A model generated the notes under the pieces. The model was not told the origin of the DNA, made no database searches, and saw only the letters and a program-made list of their open reading frames with translations. A stretch of DNA of 32,668 bases from Deltaproteobacteria bacterium (GTDB lineage Bacteria > Bdellovibrionota > Bdellovibrionia > Bdellovibrionales > Bdellovibrionaceae). The stretch covers positions 1 to 32,668 of the forward strand of contig JABDFK010000020.1 in NCBI GenBank assembly GCA_013286585.1, in the 5' to 3' direction. Made by a program: the position numbers and the translations under genes. Position 1 is the stretch's first letter. The number at the start of each line of letters is the position of its first letter. Of this stretch, positions 16,284 through 23,562 are shown piece after piece.

Positions 16284-17408
16284 ATGGATTTAAGAATAAG
16301 AGTTGAAGAAAGAACCATTCTCAAGCGCATCGACTGGAACTTGGTTCTTTTTATTTTCGCTTTGAACATCGTGGGCCTCTTCAACCTTTATTCCGCGACC
16401 CACGGACCGCACTCGCAGGACATTCAAGGTTTGTTCCTCAATCAGATCATCTGGCTGGGGGCCGGCTGGAGTTTATTTTTTATTTTCACCTTCGTCGACT
16501 ATAGCATCGTTTCGAGAGTGGCCTACATTTTGTATTTCCTCAATTTGGGCGCCGTTCTGTTTGTGATGTTCTTCGGAGCTGTGGCCCTGGGCGCTCAGCG
16601 CTGGATCGATCTAGGCTTTATGCGCTATCAGCCCTCAGAGACCATGAAGCTAGCTATGATCATGGTGTTCGCCAAAACTATGGCACACAAACGCACAGAT
16701 CAAGGCGGTATGGGAATTCGTGATCTGCTTTGGCCGGTGATTCTGATGGGAATTCCCTTCGTGCTGATCGTGAAACAGCCGGACTTGGGCACGGCCCTTT
16801 TGATCGCAGCGATCTCTGGCTCAGTCATCTTGTTCATGAAGGTGAAACGCTGGATTTTGGCGGTGGTGGTGATCAGTGGGCTGGTGGCAGCACCCATCGC
16901 TTGGAACTATGCTCTTCGTGATTATCAGAAGGCGCGCATTCAGAATTTTATTTCGCCCACGAATGATCCGCGTGGTTCGGGCTACAATTCAATTCAATCG
17001 AAAATCGCTGTGGGCAGCGGCCGATTTTTCGGCAAAGGCTTTCGCAAAGGAACGCAGTCGCAGTTGGAGTTTTTGCCAGAACGCCACACGGATTTTATCT
17101 ACAGTGTGCTGAGTGAAGAGTTCGGTTTGGTCGGAAGCTCTCTAGTGTTGGCGCTATTTTGCTGGTTGTTTTTGATCATGGTTCGAATTGCCACGACCTC
17201 GCGGGACAAATTCGGGGCGGTCCTCACCGTCGGAGTGCTTAGTTATATTTTTTGGCATATGTTTATTAATGTGGGAATGGTGATCGGCTTGCTGCCTATT
17301 GTGGGAGTTCCACTTCCGCTTCTGTCTTACGGTGGATCGAGCATGCTCACCACGATGACGGGACTTGGATTGGTTTCGTCAGTGGCTTATCGGCGGTATA
17401 TCTTCTAG
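16284..17408 (+). CDS. rodA: Peptidoglycan glycosyltransferase RodA (SEDS family)
   Basis: A 374-residue SEDS-family protein with about ten membrane helices, the polymerase partner of PBP2 in cell elongation. Conserved stretches include FNLYSATHG, QPDLGTALLIA, the large extracytoplasmic loop with YNSIQSKIAVGSG and QLEFLPERHTDFIYSVLSEEFG, and the C-terminal LLPIVGVPLPLLSYGGSSM. The length matches RodA (about 370) rather than FtsW, and the neighbours (mreCD, mrdA) support that choice. ATG follows the mrdA stop codon with no gap, and GAGGGTG lies just upstream as a ribosome-binding site. Only 14 bases separate its end from a convergent gene, and no terminator is visible there. Confidence 0.95.
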   Translation: MDLRIRVEERTILKRIDWNLVLFIFALNIVGLFNLYSATHGPHSQDIQGLFLNQIIWLGAGWSLFFIFTFVDYSIVSRVAYILYFLNLGAVLFVMFFGAVALGAQRWIDLGFMRYQPSETMKLAMIMVFAKTMAHKRTDQGGMGIRDLLWPVILMGIPFVLIVKQPDLGTALLIAAISGSVILFMKVKRWILAVVVISGLVAAPIAWNYALRDYQKARIQNFISPTNDPRGSGYNSIQSKIAVGSGRFFGKGFRKGTQSQLEFLPERHTDFIYSVLSEEFGLVGSSLVLALFCWLFLIMVRIATTSRDKFGAVLTVGVLSYIFWHMFINVGMVIGLLPIVGVPLPLLSYGGSSMLTTMTGLGLVSSVAYRRYIF

Positions 17409-17422
17409 ATAGAGGTTGCCTG

Positions 17423-18175
17423 TCACATTAGACAAGAGGCCATGCTCGTGGGAACTTGACCAGAATCTACGGCTGTTTGTCGCGCACGCATATCGGCCTG
17501 ACAGTCTTGCATTTGACGGATCGAATCCTGCATAAAGCCATCATTCCAGTTCGTGTAACCAAGTTGATCGTGAATCGTAAATTCCTCCACCGAAGGGGAA
17601 TAGAAATATCGAGAAGATTTAAACCAATAGCACGGTCCAGATCCATAGTCGTCGGAGAAATCCTGATTTGAACTGAATCGCTGCCCAATCAGATCAATCC
17701 CAATTTCCTGACACTGACCTCGCGGATCCAGATTTTGCAAAATTTGACTCAGCGGAACAGGGCCCGCAAAGAGTGAAGGATCAATGACATAGGCTACGAT
17801 GCCCTTATCGGTCATAACATAAACAAGCGGAGTTGTATGAAAAGACCAATCGGTCTTGCCCCCAGGCGCGTAAGAGTTTGCAATCTGAATTGTACCTTTA
17901 TTATAGACGATCACAAAGCTATCGACCCTTGCTCCTTGGCTCTCGATGAATTTTTTCATCACATATGACCGAGACTCGCACCCTGCCTCTGGCAGGTGAA
18001 AGGTGTAAAGCGGATTGTTTTTAATTTGCTCAAAAATCAGCTGTGCTTTGGCAAGCACCACTACCGATCCTGGATCCGCATTCGCTGCAAGCGAAGGTGA
18101 CGTCCAGGCCATTCCCATAAGGATCGCAGATCCAATTCCATAAGCTAAATTTGACATTTGAGATAACATTTTCAT
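17423..18175 (-). CDS. Predicted secreted protein-glutaminase-like hydrolase (transglutaminase fold)
   Basis: About 250 residues from ATG at 18175 (a GTG at 18205 would add ten). The N-terminus is a signal peptide (hydrophobic LAYGIGSAILMGMAW, then TSPSLAANA). The mature part has GCESRSYVM, WSFHTTPLVYV and VIDPSLFAGP. This order and spacing match the Cys-His-Asp triad of secreted bacterial protein glutaminases (Chryseobacterium type), which deamidate glutamine side chains in proteins. Counted from GTG, the residues are C76, H123 and D142. Gaps of 47 and 19 residues are close to those I recall for that enzyme (41 and 20). Further cysteines may form disulfides. The C-terminal 90 residues are unassigned. 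The call rests on motif pattern and is not confirmed. It is divergent from the secreted protein at 18365 and convergent with rodA. Confidence 0.72.
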   Translation of the reverse strand: MKMLSQMSNLAYGIGSAILMGMAWTSPSLAANADPGSVVVLAKAQLIFEQIKNNPLYTFHLPEAGCESRSYVMKKFIESQGARVDSFVIVYNKGTIQIANSYAPGGKTDWSFHTTPLVYVMTDKGIVAYVIDPSLFAGPVPLSQILQNLDPRGQCQEIGIDLIGQRFSSNQDFSDDYGSGPCYWFKSSRYFYSPSVEEFTIHDQLGYTNWNDGFMQDSIRQMQDCQADMRARQTAVDSGQVPTSMASCLM

Positions 18176-18364
18176 CAATGTACAATGCCCCAGAATAGGT
18201 TTCACCTGTTATGATTTCGACAGAATGACGTTTTTCGCCCCAGAGCCACTGCCTGACAAATATTTCGACACCTGATCAATAACCAGCCATGGAGATTGGC
18301 CGAAATTACGGAGCTTCTGGTCGCTGAGAGAAAACTCGGCACTCCCCTTGCACAGTTGAGTCCT

Positions 18365-19189
18365 ATGCTGCGATGGCTTAGACAACCCGTCATTTTACTC
18401 CTGATTTTTTCGACCACCGTCGCGCGTGCCTCGTCGAACTCCTGCGATGGAGTCTATTCTTCGAATTTTTATTCTGCTCAGGATTTTCCCACCTCACGCT
18501 TTTGGGTGGACCATCCTGAGTATCAAGGGGATCAAGATTACTACAGCCAGTCGGCCAGTGCGACCGCGAACGAAATCTCGCGCTTGATTCAAGGTGGCCT
18601 CAGCGTGACCGATGCCTTTGAGATCGCCAGGCAATGGCGGGACAGCGGACGCTTTCGCGGACAAAGCATTTTTAGGTCATCCGGCCAAGGATTCCGAACG
18701 GCACTGAAGGGTCGGTATCTGGAGTACTCCGCAGTGCTTTCCGGCCGCTATACCCGCAGTCGTCTGCCCAGCATCGGAAATTTCGTTCATACCTATTATC
18801 GAACACTGGAAGGCTCGGTCGCTCCCTCCTCGATTTACGATTTGAATGCGCAGCCTTATGTCATTCACCCGCTAGATTCTGAGCCCATTTTCCTGGATGC
18901 AAAGGCACGATTGGAAATGCTACTAAATCCACAAAACAAGATGAGCGAGGCCGAAGCCACTCGGGTTTTCGTCGAAGCTATGTATGCCTATTATGTAGCA
19001 ACTCCGTACACCCGTGGCAGCGCCGCCATTGGAAATGTGGTCTTTGCAGGAATCTATGCTAGTTATTTCGGTCGCCCGCTCAGAGGGCTTCCGGACGGCA
19101 TTGACCTCGAGGCTATTTCGCGGTCGGAAGAGAATCAAAAAAGTGTGTTCGTTGAAAAGATCATGGCGATCCTGAATCCCAAAAGATAA
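18365..19189 (+). CDS. Predicted secreted protein of unknown function
   Basis: A 274-residue protein from ATG 18365, chosen because it begins a clean signal peptide (MLRWLRQPVILLLIFSTTVARA, abbreviated here as a basic start plus LLLIFSTTVARA). The frame is open back to 18296, but those residues do not look like an export signal. I do not recognise the family. The mature part is mostly helical, with few cysteines. The best-defined segment is ATPYTRGSAAIGNVVFAGIY, followed by GLPDGIDLEA, near the C-terminus. It faintly recalls the Fic HPFxxGNGR loop, but the catalytic His and the N-G-R residues are replaced, so I do not assign that family. It is divergent from the glutaminase-like gene with about 190 bases between the preferred starts, and ends in a strong palindromic terminator. 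Confidence 0.65.
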   Translation: MLRWLRQPVILLLIFSTTVARASSNSCDGVYSSNFYSAQDFPTSRFWVDHPEYQGDQDYYSQSASATANEISRLIQGGLSVTDAFEIARQWRDSGRFRGQSIFRSSGQGFRTALKGRYLEYSAVLSGRYTRSRLPSIGNFVHTYYRTLEGSVAPSSIYDLNAQPYVIHPLDSEPIFLDAKARLEMLLNPQNKMSEAEATRVFVEAMYAYYVATPYTRGSAAIGNVVFAGIYASYFGRPLRGLPDGIDLEAISRSEENQKSVFVEKIMAILNPKR

Positions 19190-19190
19190 T

Positions 19191-19220
19191 TTTCACCTGT
19201 CGCGCGACAGGTGAAATTTT
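19191..19220 (+). terminator. Palindromic Rho-independent terminator, probably bidirectional
   Basis: A perfect 26-base palindrome (arm TTTCACCTGTCGC, 19191-19203, with its complement to 19216) starts one base after the stop codon of the gene ending at 19189 and runs into TTTTTC on the plus strand. It lies between convergent genes, and the minus-strand exit (after the HAD gene) is only mildly T-rich, so the plus strand is the main direction. Confidence 0.8.
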
Positions 19221-19287
19221 TCGGCGATGACGATCCGAAACTCGGCCCAGACATCCGGATCCGGCCAACCGGGAGATTTGCGACCGC

Positions 19288-19935
19288 TCATAGGCCCAGC
19301 AAATATGGCAAATTCCTCATTTCATCGAATACTTGTGCTCCAGCACGACTCAGACTACTTGCGTCCCCTGTTTTCGGAGCATAACCAAATACTTTCATGC
19401 CCGCTGCAACCGCGGCAGTCACTCCCTTGGCACTGTCTTCGATCACGACACATTCGCTCGATGGCACTGCAAACTTTTGGGCAGCATATAAGAAAAGATC
19501 AGGAAAAGGTTTAGGCCGTGGAACCATCGTAGAAGAAAAAATATGATCGTTAAAAAATTCTAAAAGACCGGTCAGTCCTAAGGTCAACTGTGTCTTCTCA
19601 ACTTTCGCCTGAGATGCCACACAAAATGGGACATGTTTGCGAGACAACAACTGTACGACTTCTTTGACTCCATCGATGGCCTTTAACTCCAGCCTAAATG
19701 CATCGGCTCTTTGCTTTTCAAATGTTTGAAGCCAATCGGTCGGCAGAGATCGGCCAATTCTGCTCTCAACGTCGCGTATGACCTCAACCATTGTTCCACC
19801 AATGTAGGTGGATAGAACCTCTTCGTCGGTCATCAATCCACCGACAGATCTAATGGACTGAGCCATAATTCTGTTAGAAATGATTTCGCTATCGACCAGC
19901 ACGCCGTCAGAATCGAAAATGATCAAAGAGTGCAC
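19288..19935 (-). CDS. HAD-superfamily hydrolase, beta-phosphoglucomutase-like
   Basis: A 215-residue HAD hydrolase with a C1-type helical cap. Motif I is FDSDGVLVDS with nucleophile D8 and acid/base D10, motif II is around CVASQAK, motif III lysine is in RPKPFPDLF, and motif IV is VIEDSAKGV. This is the pattern of the PGMB/CbbY/phosphoglycolate-phosphatase-like group, which act on small phosphorylated metabolites. The second residue of the motif I triplet is Ser instead of the more common Met, Leu or Cys, and the substrate cannot be predicted. The start is GTG at 19935, 15 bases after the thioredoxin stop, so it is probably co-transcribed with trxA. Confidence 0.9.
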   Translation of the reverse strand: MHSLIIFDSDGVLVDSEIISNRIMAQSIRSVGGLMTDEEVLSTYIGGTMVEVIRDVESRIGRSLPTDWLQTFEKQRADAFRLELKAIDGVKEVVQLLSRKHVPFCVASQAKVEKTQLTLGLTGLLEFFNDHIFSSTMVPRPKPFPDLFLYAAQKFAVPSSECVVIEDSAKGVTAAVAAGMKVFGYAPKTGDASSLSRAGAQVFDEMRNLPYLLGL

Positions 19936-19950
19936 AAGGTTCTTCTGCGA

Positions 19951-20277
19951 CTAAAGGTGCTTAGAAATAAACTCCACCAGCGTGGCTTTCGGTACTTTCC
20001 CCATGATCTGATCCACCGGCTGACCGCCTTTGAATAAGATCATCGTAGGAATGCTGCGAATTCCGAACTTAGCGGCCGCGTCCTGATTGTTATCGATGTC
20101 CAATTTCATGACTTTTACTTGGGTCGACATTTCTTCGGCAATTTCTTCGAGTGTAGGAGCCAGGGCTCGGCAAGGAGCACACCACTCGGCCCAAAAATCC
20201 ACTAGCACTGGTGTATTCGACTTTAATACGTCCGTGTCGAACGAAGCATCTGTAACGGCATGTGTGTGTTGTCCCAT
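19951..20277 (-). CDS. trxA: Thioredoxin
   Basis: A 108-residue thioredoxin, a cytoplasmic disulfide reductase. The active site is WCAPC (32-36, a WCGPC variant with Ala) and the cis-proline is IPT (P77). The length matches E. coli thioredoxin 1 (109). I chose the start at 20277 because AAGGAG sits six bases before it; a longer open frame to 20322 has no such site and adds residues not seen in the family. It lies 41 bases after the pseudo-receiver gene and 15 before the HAD gene. WCAPC is found in many bacterial thioredoxins and is not a loss of function. Confidence 0.94.
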   Translation of the reverse strand: MGQHTHAVTDASFDTDVLKSNTPVLVDFWAEWCAPCRALAPTLEEIAEEMSTQVKVMKLDIDNNQDAAAKFGIRSIPTMILFKGGQPVDQIMGKVPKATLVEFISKHL

Positions 20278-20282
20278 GTGAT

Positions 20283-20288
20283 CTCCTT
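20283..20288 (-). promoter_or_regulatory. Ribosome-binding site deciding the trxA start
   Basis: AAGGAG on the minus strand lies five bases before the ATG at 20277 (intervening ATCAC). It supports a 108-residue thioredoxin over the longer frame. Confidence 0.85.
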
Positions 20289-20318
20289 GTTTGGAATTTA
20301 CTCCGACTGAGTCCGCCT

Positions 20319-21023
20319 TCAATTGTTTTTTTTGAATAACGCTTCCGCAAACGCCCGCTTTAGATCATCCAATTTCTCTAGGATTTTGAAATCCCAGCCT
20401 TTTTTAAGCTCATACTGCCGCTCGCGCACAGCAGTTTTGGAGTGGGAGGTCTGCTGCACGTCGATCGTCATACCCTGCACAAAGCGTTGGTAGGATTCGA
20501 CGCGATCCCGATCATTCAGCTGCACGTGCTCGGCCGTCCGGGCGGTGCCCTTCACCATCACCATGTCCGAACCTGCCAGGGCCTCAGGAGCCGAGCGCGG
20601 GGCTGGAGGGGCTGCGTGATCCTGTATCTGGGCCTTGCTGAATTTTTCCAAAAGCGGTGCCGGATCCAGCGACAGATTTTTCGCCAAAATCTCTATCAGA
20701 CGATGGGGTTTCACAGGTGCTTCGACCAGAACGTCCACTCGCGCTTTGGAAATTTCTGCTGGCTGGGGCCGCTCTCCGGCAGGAAGGATCAGAATCGATT
20801 TGCCCTTGAAGTGAGTTACTTTTTTAAGTTCTTGGCCGATCACTAGACTGGGAAACTTTTGGCCGCCGGAAGAGACTATGGCATCCGGCCTAAAAGTCAA
20901 AATTTGGTCGGAAAGTCGACTGGTGTTATTTTGTGCCAATACATCAAAGCCCACCTTTTTCAAAATGGCTTGGGTATGGCCACTTTCCTGAAAATCCTCG
21001 AAGATCAGCATGACTTTTTTCAT
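20319..21023 (-). CDS. Degenerate response-regulator receiver protein
   Basis: A 234-residue protein whose first 118 residues have the receiver-domain outline: MKKVMLIFEDFQESG with the acidic pair E9/D10, an alternating alpha/beta pattern, and VLVEAPVKPHRLIEIL with the conserved K105-P106. The strand that should carry the phospho-accepting Asp reads PDAIVSSGG, with Ser51/Ser52 at or near that position, so it probably is not phosphorylated in the usual way. A Pro/Ala linker (about 135-150) leads to an unassigned C-terminal part rich in charged residues. Start ATG at 21023. It is the first of a minus-strand run with trxA and the HAD gene, and is divergent from lptF. A phosphorylation-independent signalling or protein-interaction role is inference. 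Confidence 0.78.
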   Translation of the reverse strand: MKKVMLIFEDFQESGHTQAILKKVGFDVLAQNNTSRLSDQILTFRPDAIVSSGGQKFPSLVIGQELKKVTHFKGKSILILPAGERPQPAEISKARVDVLVEAPVKPHRLIEILAKNLSLDPAPLLEKFSKAQIQDHAAPPAPRSAPEALAGSDMVMVKGTARTAEHVQLNDRDRVESYQRFVQGMTIDVQQTSHSKTAVRERQYELKKGWDFKILEKLDDLKRAFAEALFKKNN

Positions 21024-21121
21024 CCAGAGACTCCTTCCATGATTTTCTCAGGTCTGAGCCACCCTGGCCATAAATTCTTGCTTGTTGTGCTGTTCAGAAC
21101 TGTGTTCTAAACTTGAGTCCA

Positions 21122-22222
21122 ATGAAATTGCTCTTTCCGCGTAAAGCGACTCAGTACTTGTTCTTTGAGATGTGGCCGTCTCTCATTATCGGCATTGTGG
21201 TGTTCCTCTCGATAATGATTATGTTTCAGGCGATTCATTACACAGAATTCGTTCTGATTCACGGAGTGAGCATCTTTGTCGTTCTGCAGATGATGTCCTA
21301 CATCTGCATCAGCTTTTTGCCGGCGCTACTACCGATGGCGCTACTCTTTTCAGTGCTGATCACCTACGGACGCCTCAGCCAAGATTCAGAGATCGTGGCA
21401 CTGAAGGCCTCGGGCTACAGCATGTGGTGGATCGTTTCACCGGCGGTGGTTTTGGGCATCATCGTTTCGATCATTTCGGCGCAGACCAGTTTTTATTTGG
21501 CACCTTGGGGAAATCGTCAATTTGAAATTTTATTTTCGCGCATGGATCAAAGCAAAGCCAGTTCCACCATTCGTGAAGGCACTTTCTCTGAAGGATTTTT
21601 TGATCTGGTGGTCTATGCCAATGAGGTGGACTCAAAAACAGGGGTCTTGAAAAAACTCTTCATCTACGACGAAAAAGGCGGCGACGTTCCGCTGACCATC
21701 GTCTCCCGTCAGGGTAAACTGATTCAGGAAACCACTCCCGAGGGCCGCACCATGTTTCTGCGACTGCTGGACGGAGCCATTCACCGGCAAGGCGAAACCC
21801 ACACGAAAATCAAATACAATAGCTTCGACGTACGGCTGCTAGATCCGGCCAAAGAAAATCTGCGGGAAAAATCGGCCGCATCGTACACCATTGAAGAAGT
21901 CACAGAGCGATTGGCCACGAATCTCAGCAAGGATGATCGCAAGGACATGGAAGTGGAGTTTCACAAACGTTGGGCCGTGAGCTTGGTCTGCATTGTATTC
22001 TCCCTCCTGGGCGTAGCGCTGGGGACCTCGGCCAATTCCCGCCAGCAAAAAAATAACGGTCTAATTTTATCGCTCTTGGTGGTGGTCTTTTATTGGGGAA
22101 TATATCTGACCGCAGAAAGCTCTGCTAGATCTGGCCAACTGCCGGCATCCGTGGCCATTTGGATTCCAAATGGGATTTTCCTAGGGCTGTCTTTTTGGAG
22201 ATTGAAGAAAATTTGGGATTAG
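21122..22222 (+). CDS. lptF: LptF/LptG-family LPS export permease
   Basis: A 366-residue YjgP/YjgQ-family inner-membrane protein. It shows the family arrangement of three N-terminal helices (from about 15 to 110, including LIIGIVVFLSIMIMFQ), a large periplasmic beta-jellyroll region (about 120-270), and three C-terminal helices. LptF and LptG form the permease that passes LPS from LptB2 to the LptC-A bridge. Which paralogue this is cannot be read, and no second copy or lptB is in the window. The plus-strand frame is open to TTG 21113, but ATG 21122 is the more likely start. E. coli LptF is 366 residues. Confidence 0.88.
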   Translation: MKLLFPRKATQYLFFEMWPSLIIGIVVFLSIMIMFQAIHYTEFVLIHGVSIFVVLQMMSYICISFLPALLPMALLFSVLITYGRLSQDSEIVALKASGYSMWWIVSPAVVLGIIVSIISAQTSFYLAPWGNRQFEILFSRMDQSKASSTIREGTFSEGFFDLVVYANEVDSKTGVLKKLFIYDEKGGDVPLTIVSRQGKLIQETTPEGRTMFLRLLDGAIHRQGETHTKIKYNSFDVRLLDPAKENLREKSAASYTIEEVTERLATNLSKDDRKDMEVEFHKRWAVSLVCIVFSLLGVALGTSANSRQQKNNGLILSLLVVVFYWGIYLTAESSARSGQLPASVAIWIPNGIFLGLSFWRLKKIWD

Positions 22223-22446
22223 GGGGCGGGAAGCCCCTAGAAAAAATGAGCGATGCAGTTGCATCCATACAACCACGGTCGTCCCTGACCACATCGCCCC
22301 TCCCTTGGTATTAAGTGTAAGAATAAAGAAGTCGAACTTGCAAAAGCTTTTTTCACATTTTTTAATTATTCCCACAATTTGCAGTTGCAGCATGGCCGAT
22401 AGAAAGGACCCCCACTAACCATAGTGGGACGACTTGCCCTCTGCCA
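22223..22446. other. Convergent intergenic region with hairpins, no gene seen
   Basis: This 224-base stretch lies between the ends of lptF and dprA. It contains GGGGC-GGGAA-GCCCC at 22223-22237, followed on the plus strand by A-rich rather than T-rich sequence, and CCCACTA-ACCA-TAGTGGG at 22411-22428, also without a T-run. Either may mark transcript ends, but neither is a classic terminator. The T-rich middle (22340-22370) and a TGTAAGAAT at 22316-22324 are unexplained. Confidence 0.5.
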
Positions 22447-23391
22447 CTAGACCTGCTTCGGTTCTAAAACACCCTTTAATTCGGCGGACAAAAAGCTGAT
22501 CAAATCTTGAGCGTCACGCACCGGTGTCGCCCCATCCAAAAGTAAATCCAAACCGCCCATTCCTCGAGGATCATAGGGATGAGTGGGCAAAATAAAGAGC
22601 GGTTTCGCCTGCTCCACCGCCTGTTGAGCTGTGATCAGCGTCCCACTTCGGCGTCGGGCTTCGACAATCAGACATATCTGAGCCAATCCCGCGATAAGGC
22701 GGTTTCGTCTTTGAAAGAAATTCTTCGCCATCTCTGTTTTGGGCAAATACTCGCTGAGTAGTGCACCTCCGGACTCCAGAAGTGAATTCACCACTGGGAT
22801 GAGCGAGGGCGGATAAATATTCTGCAAACCCGAAGGTAAAATCGCCACCGTCGGCAGTCGCAAACGCACACTCACCCGATGACAAACCTGATCGATGCCT
22901 CTGGCGCCGCCACTGACCGTGAAAATCGAAAGCTGTTGCAGAACTAACGAGAGCTCTTTTTCGCACCAAGATTCCGAGTCAGCACTGGGTTCACGACTGC
23001 CCACTACCGCCAAACCCACCGAGGTCTTCCAAACCGGAGTCCCCATATAGCAGAGAAAAAATGGAACCTCCTGCAGATTCAAAAAACCCGCTGGGAAATC
23101 AGGCTCTCCGGGTTGAGTGAAACACAATCCGGCTTCGCGAGCGCGATCGATCTCATGGCAAAACAACAAATACTGCTCGCGACAAAGTAGGTGGGCCTGC
23201 GTGGCCCGAATCTCTGCCCAGGCCTCTACGCCTTCACCCAAGGCAGGATCAAAAATCCCAACCCCAGAAGCCACCAGTTCCTGAATCCGAAGAAATTCGG
23301 CCAAAGAAGCGCGACAACTCAATGAAAAAAGATAAGAAACCCAAAGCGAAAGCATAGGACCGCGAAGCTGCAAAATCGAAACAAGGCCCAA
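22447..23391 (-). CDS. dprA: DNA processing protein DprA
   Basis: A 314-residue DprA/Smf homologue, which loads RecA onto incoming single-stranded DNA during transformation. The Rossmann-like core has VVGSREPS, SGGARGIDQVCH (160-171), RRNRLIAGL (228-236) and RRSGTLITA (247-255), all diagnostic. The C-terminal winged helix present in many DprA proteins is absent, and the N-terminal SAM-like region is short. The open frame begins at TTG 23391; an ATG at 23355 is an alternative, neither with a good ribosome-binding site. It lies downstream of the structured element at 23446-23558. With comEC at 25856 it suggests natural DNA uptake, although other competence genes are not in this window. Confidence 0.9.
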   Translation of the reverse strand: MGLVSILQLRGPMLSLWVSYLFSLSCRASLAEFLRIQELVASGVGIFDPALGEGVEAWAEIRATQAHLLCREQYLLFCHEIDRAREAGLCFTQPGEPDFPAGFLNLQEVPFFLCYMGTPVWKTSVGLAVVGSREPSADSESWCEKELSLVLQQLSIFTVSGGARGIDQVCHRVSVRLRLPTVAILPSGLQNIYPPSLIPVVNSLLESGGALLSEYLPKTEMAKNFFQRRNRLIAGLAQICLIVEARRRSGTLITAQQAVEQAKPLFILPTHPYDPRGMGGLDLLLDGATPVRDAQDLISFLSAELKGVLEPKQV

Positions 23392-23445
23392 ATGGAAAAG
23401 AATCTACGTAGAACAGCCCACCCGGCCGATTTCCGTACACCAATA

Positions 23446-23558
23446 TTTCCAATCTTTCCCAGTTCGGAAAATTAGACCTCTCCACTGCCTCTGTTGGATC
23501 TCATTTCGAAGATAACTTGAAAAGACCTTCATTTTGCTGAACTGGGAAAGATCGGAAA
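23446..23558 (-). ncRNA. Structured intergenic element, copy 1
   Basis: An inverted repeat with arms ATCTTTCCCAGTTC (23452-23465) and its exact complement (23539-23552), extended by TTTCC/GGAAA to a 20-bp stem if one G-U pair is allowed on the minus-strand RNA, enclosing about 73 bases. A second copy is at 28764-28880. A local hairpin, TTTCC-CAGTTC-GGAAA (23455-23470), competes with the long stem. The element ends 4 bases after the stop codon of the minus-strand LysM gene, and dprA starts about 55 bases past its other end. There is no T-run, so it is not a standard terminator. An RNA element or a palindromic mobile repeat are both possible; see findings. Confidence 0.55.
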
Positions 23559-23562
23559 ACCC

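Noticed and set aside
21024..21121. Small gene in the gap before lptF
   Set aside because: The plus-strand frame at 20859-21110 runs antisense into the receiver gene and has no start signal or motif.
22223..22238. GC-rich hairpin after lptF as a Rho-independent terminator
   Set aside because: The hairpin is followed by A-rich sequence on the plus strand and has no T-run on the minus strand.
23446..23558. c-di-GMP riboswitch or other known riboswitch at the structured elements
   Set aside because: The conserved bases I know for those riboswitches are not present, and the elements lie just after stop codons rather than as a leader with an expression platform.
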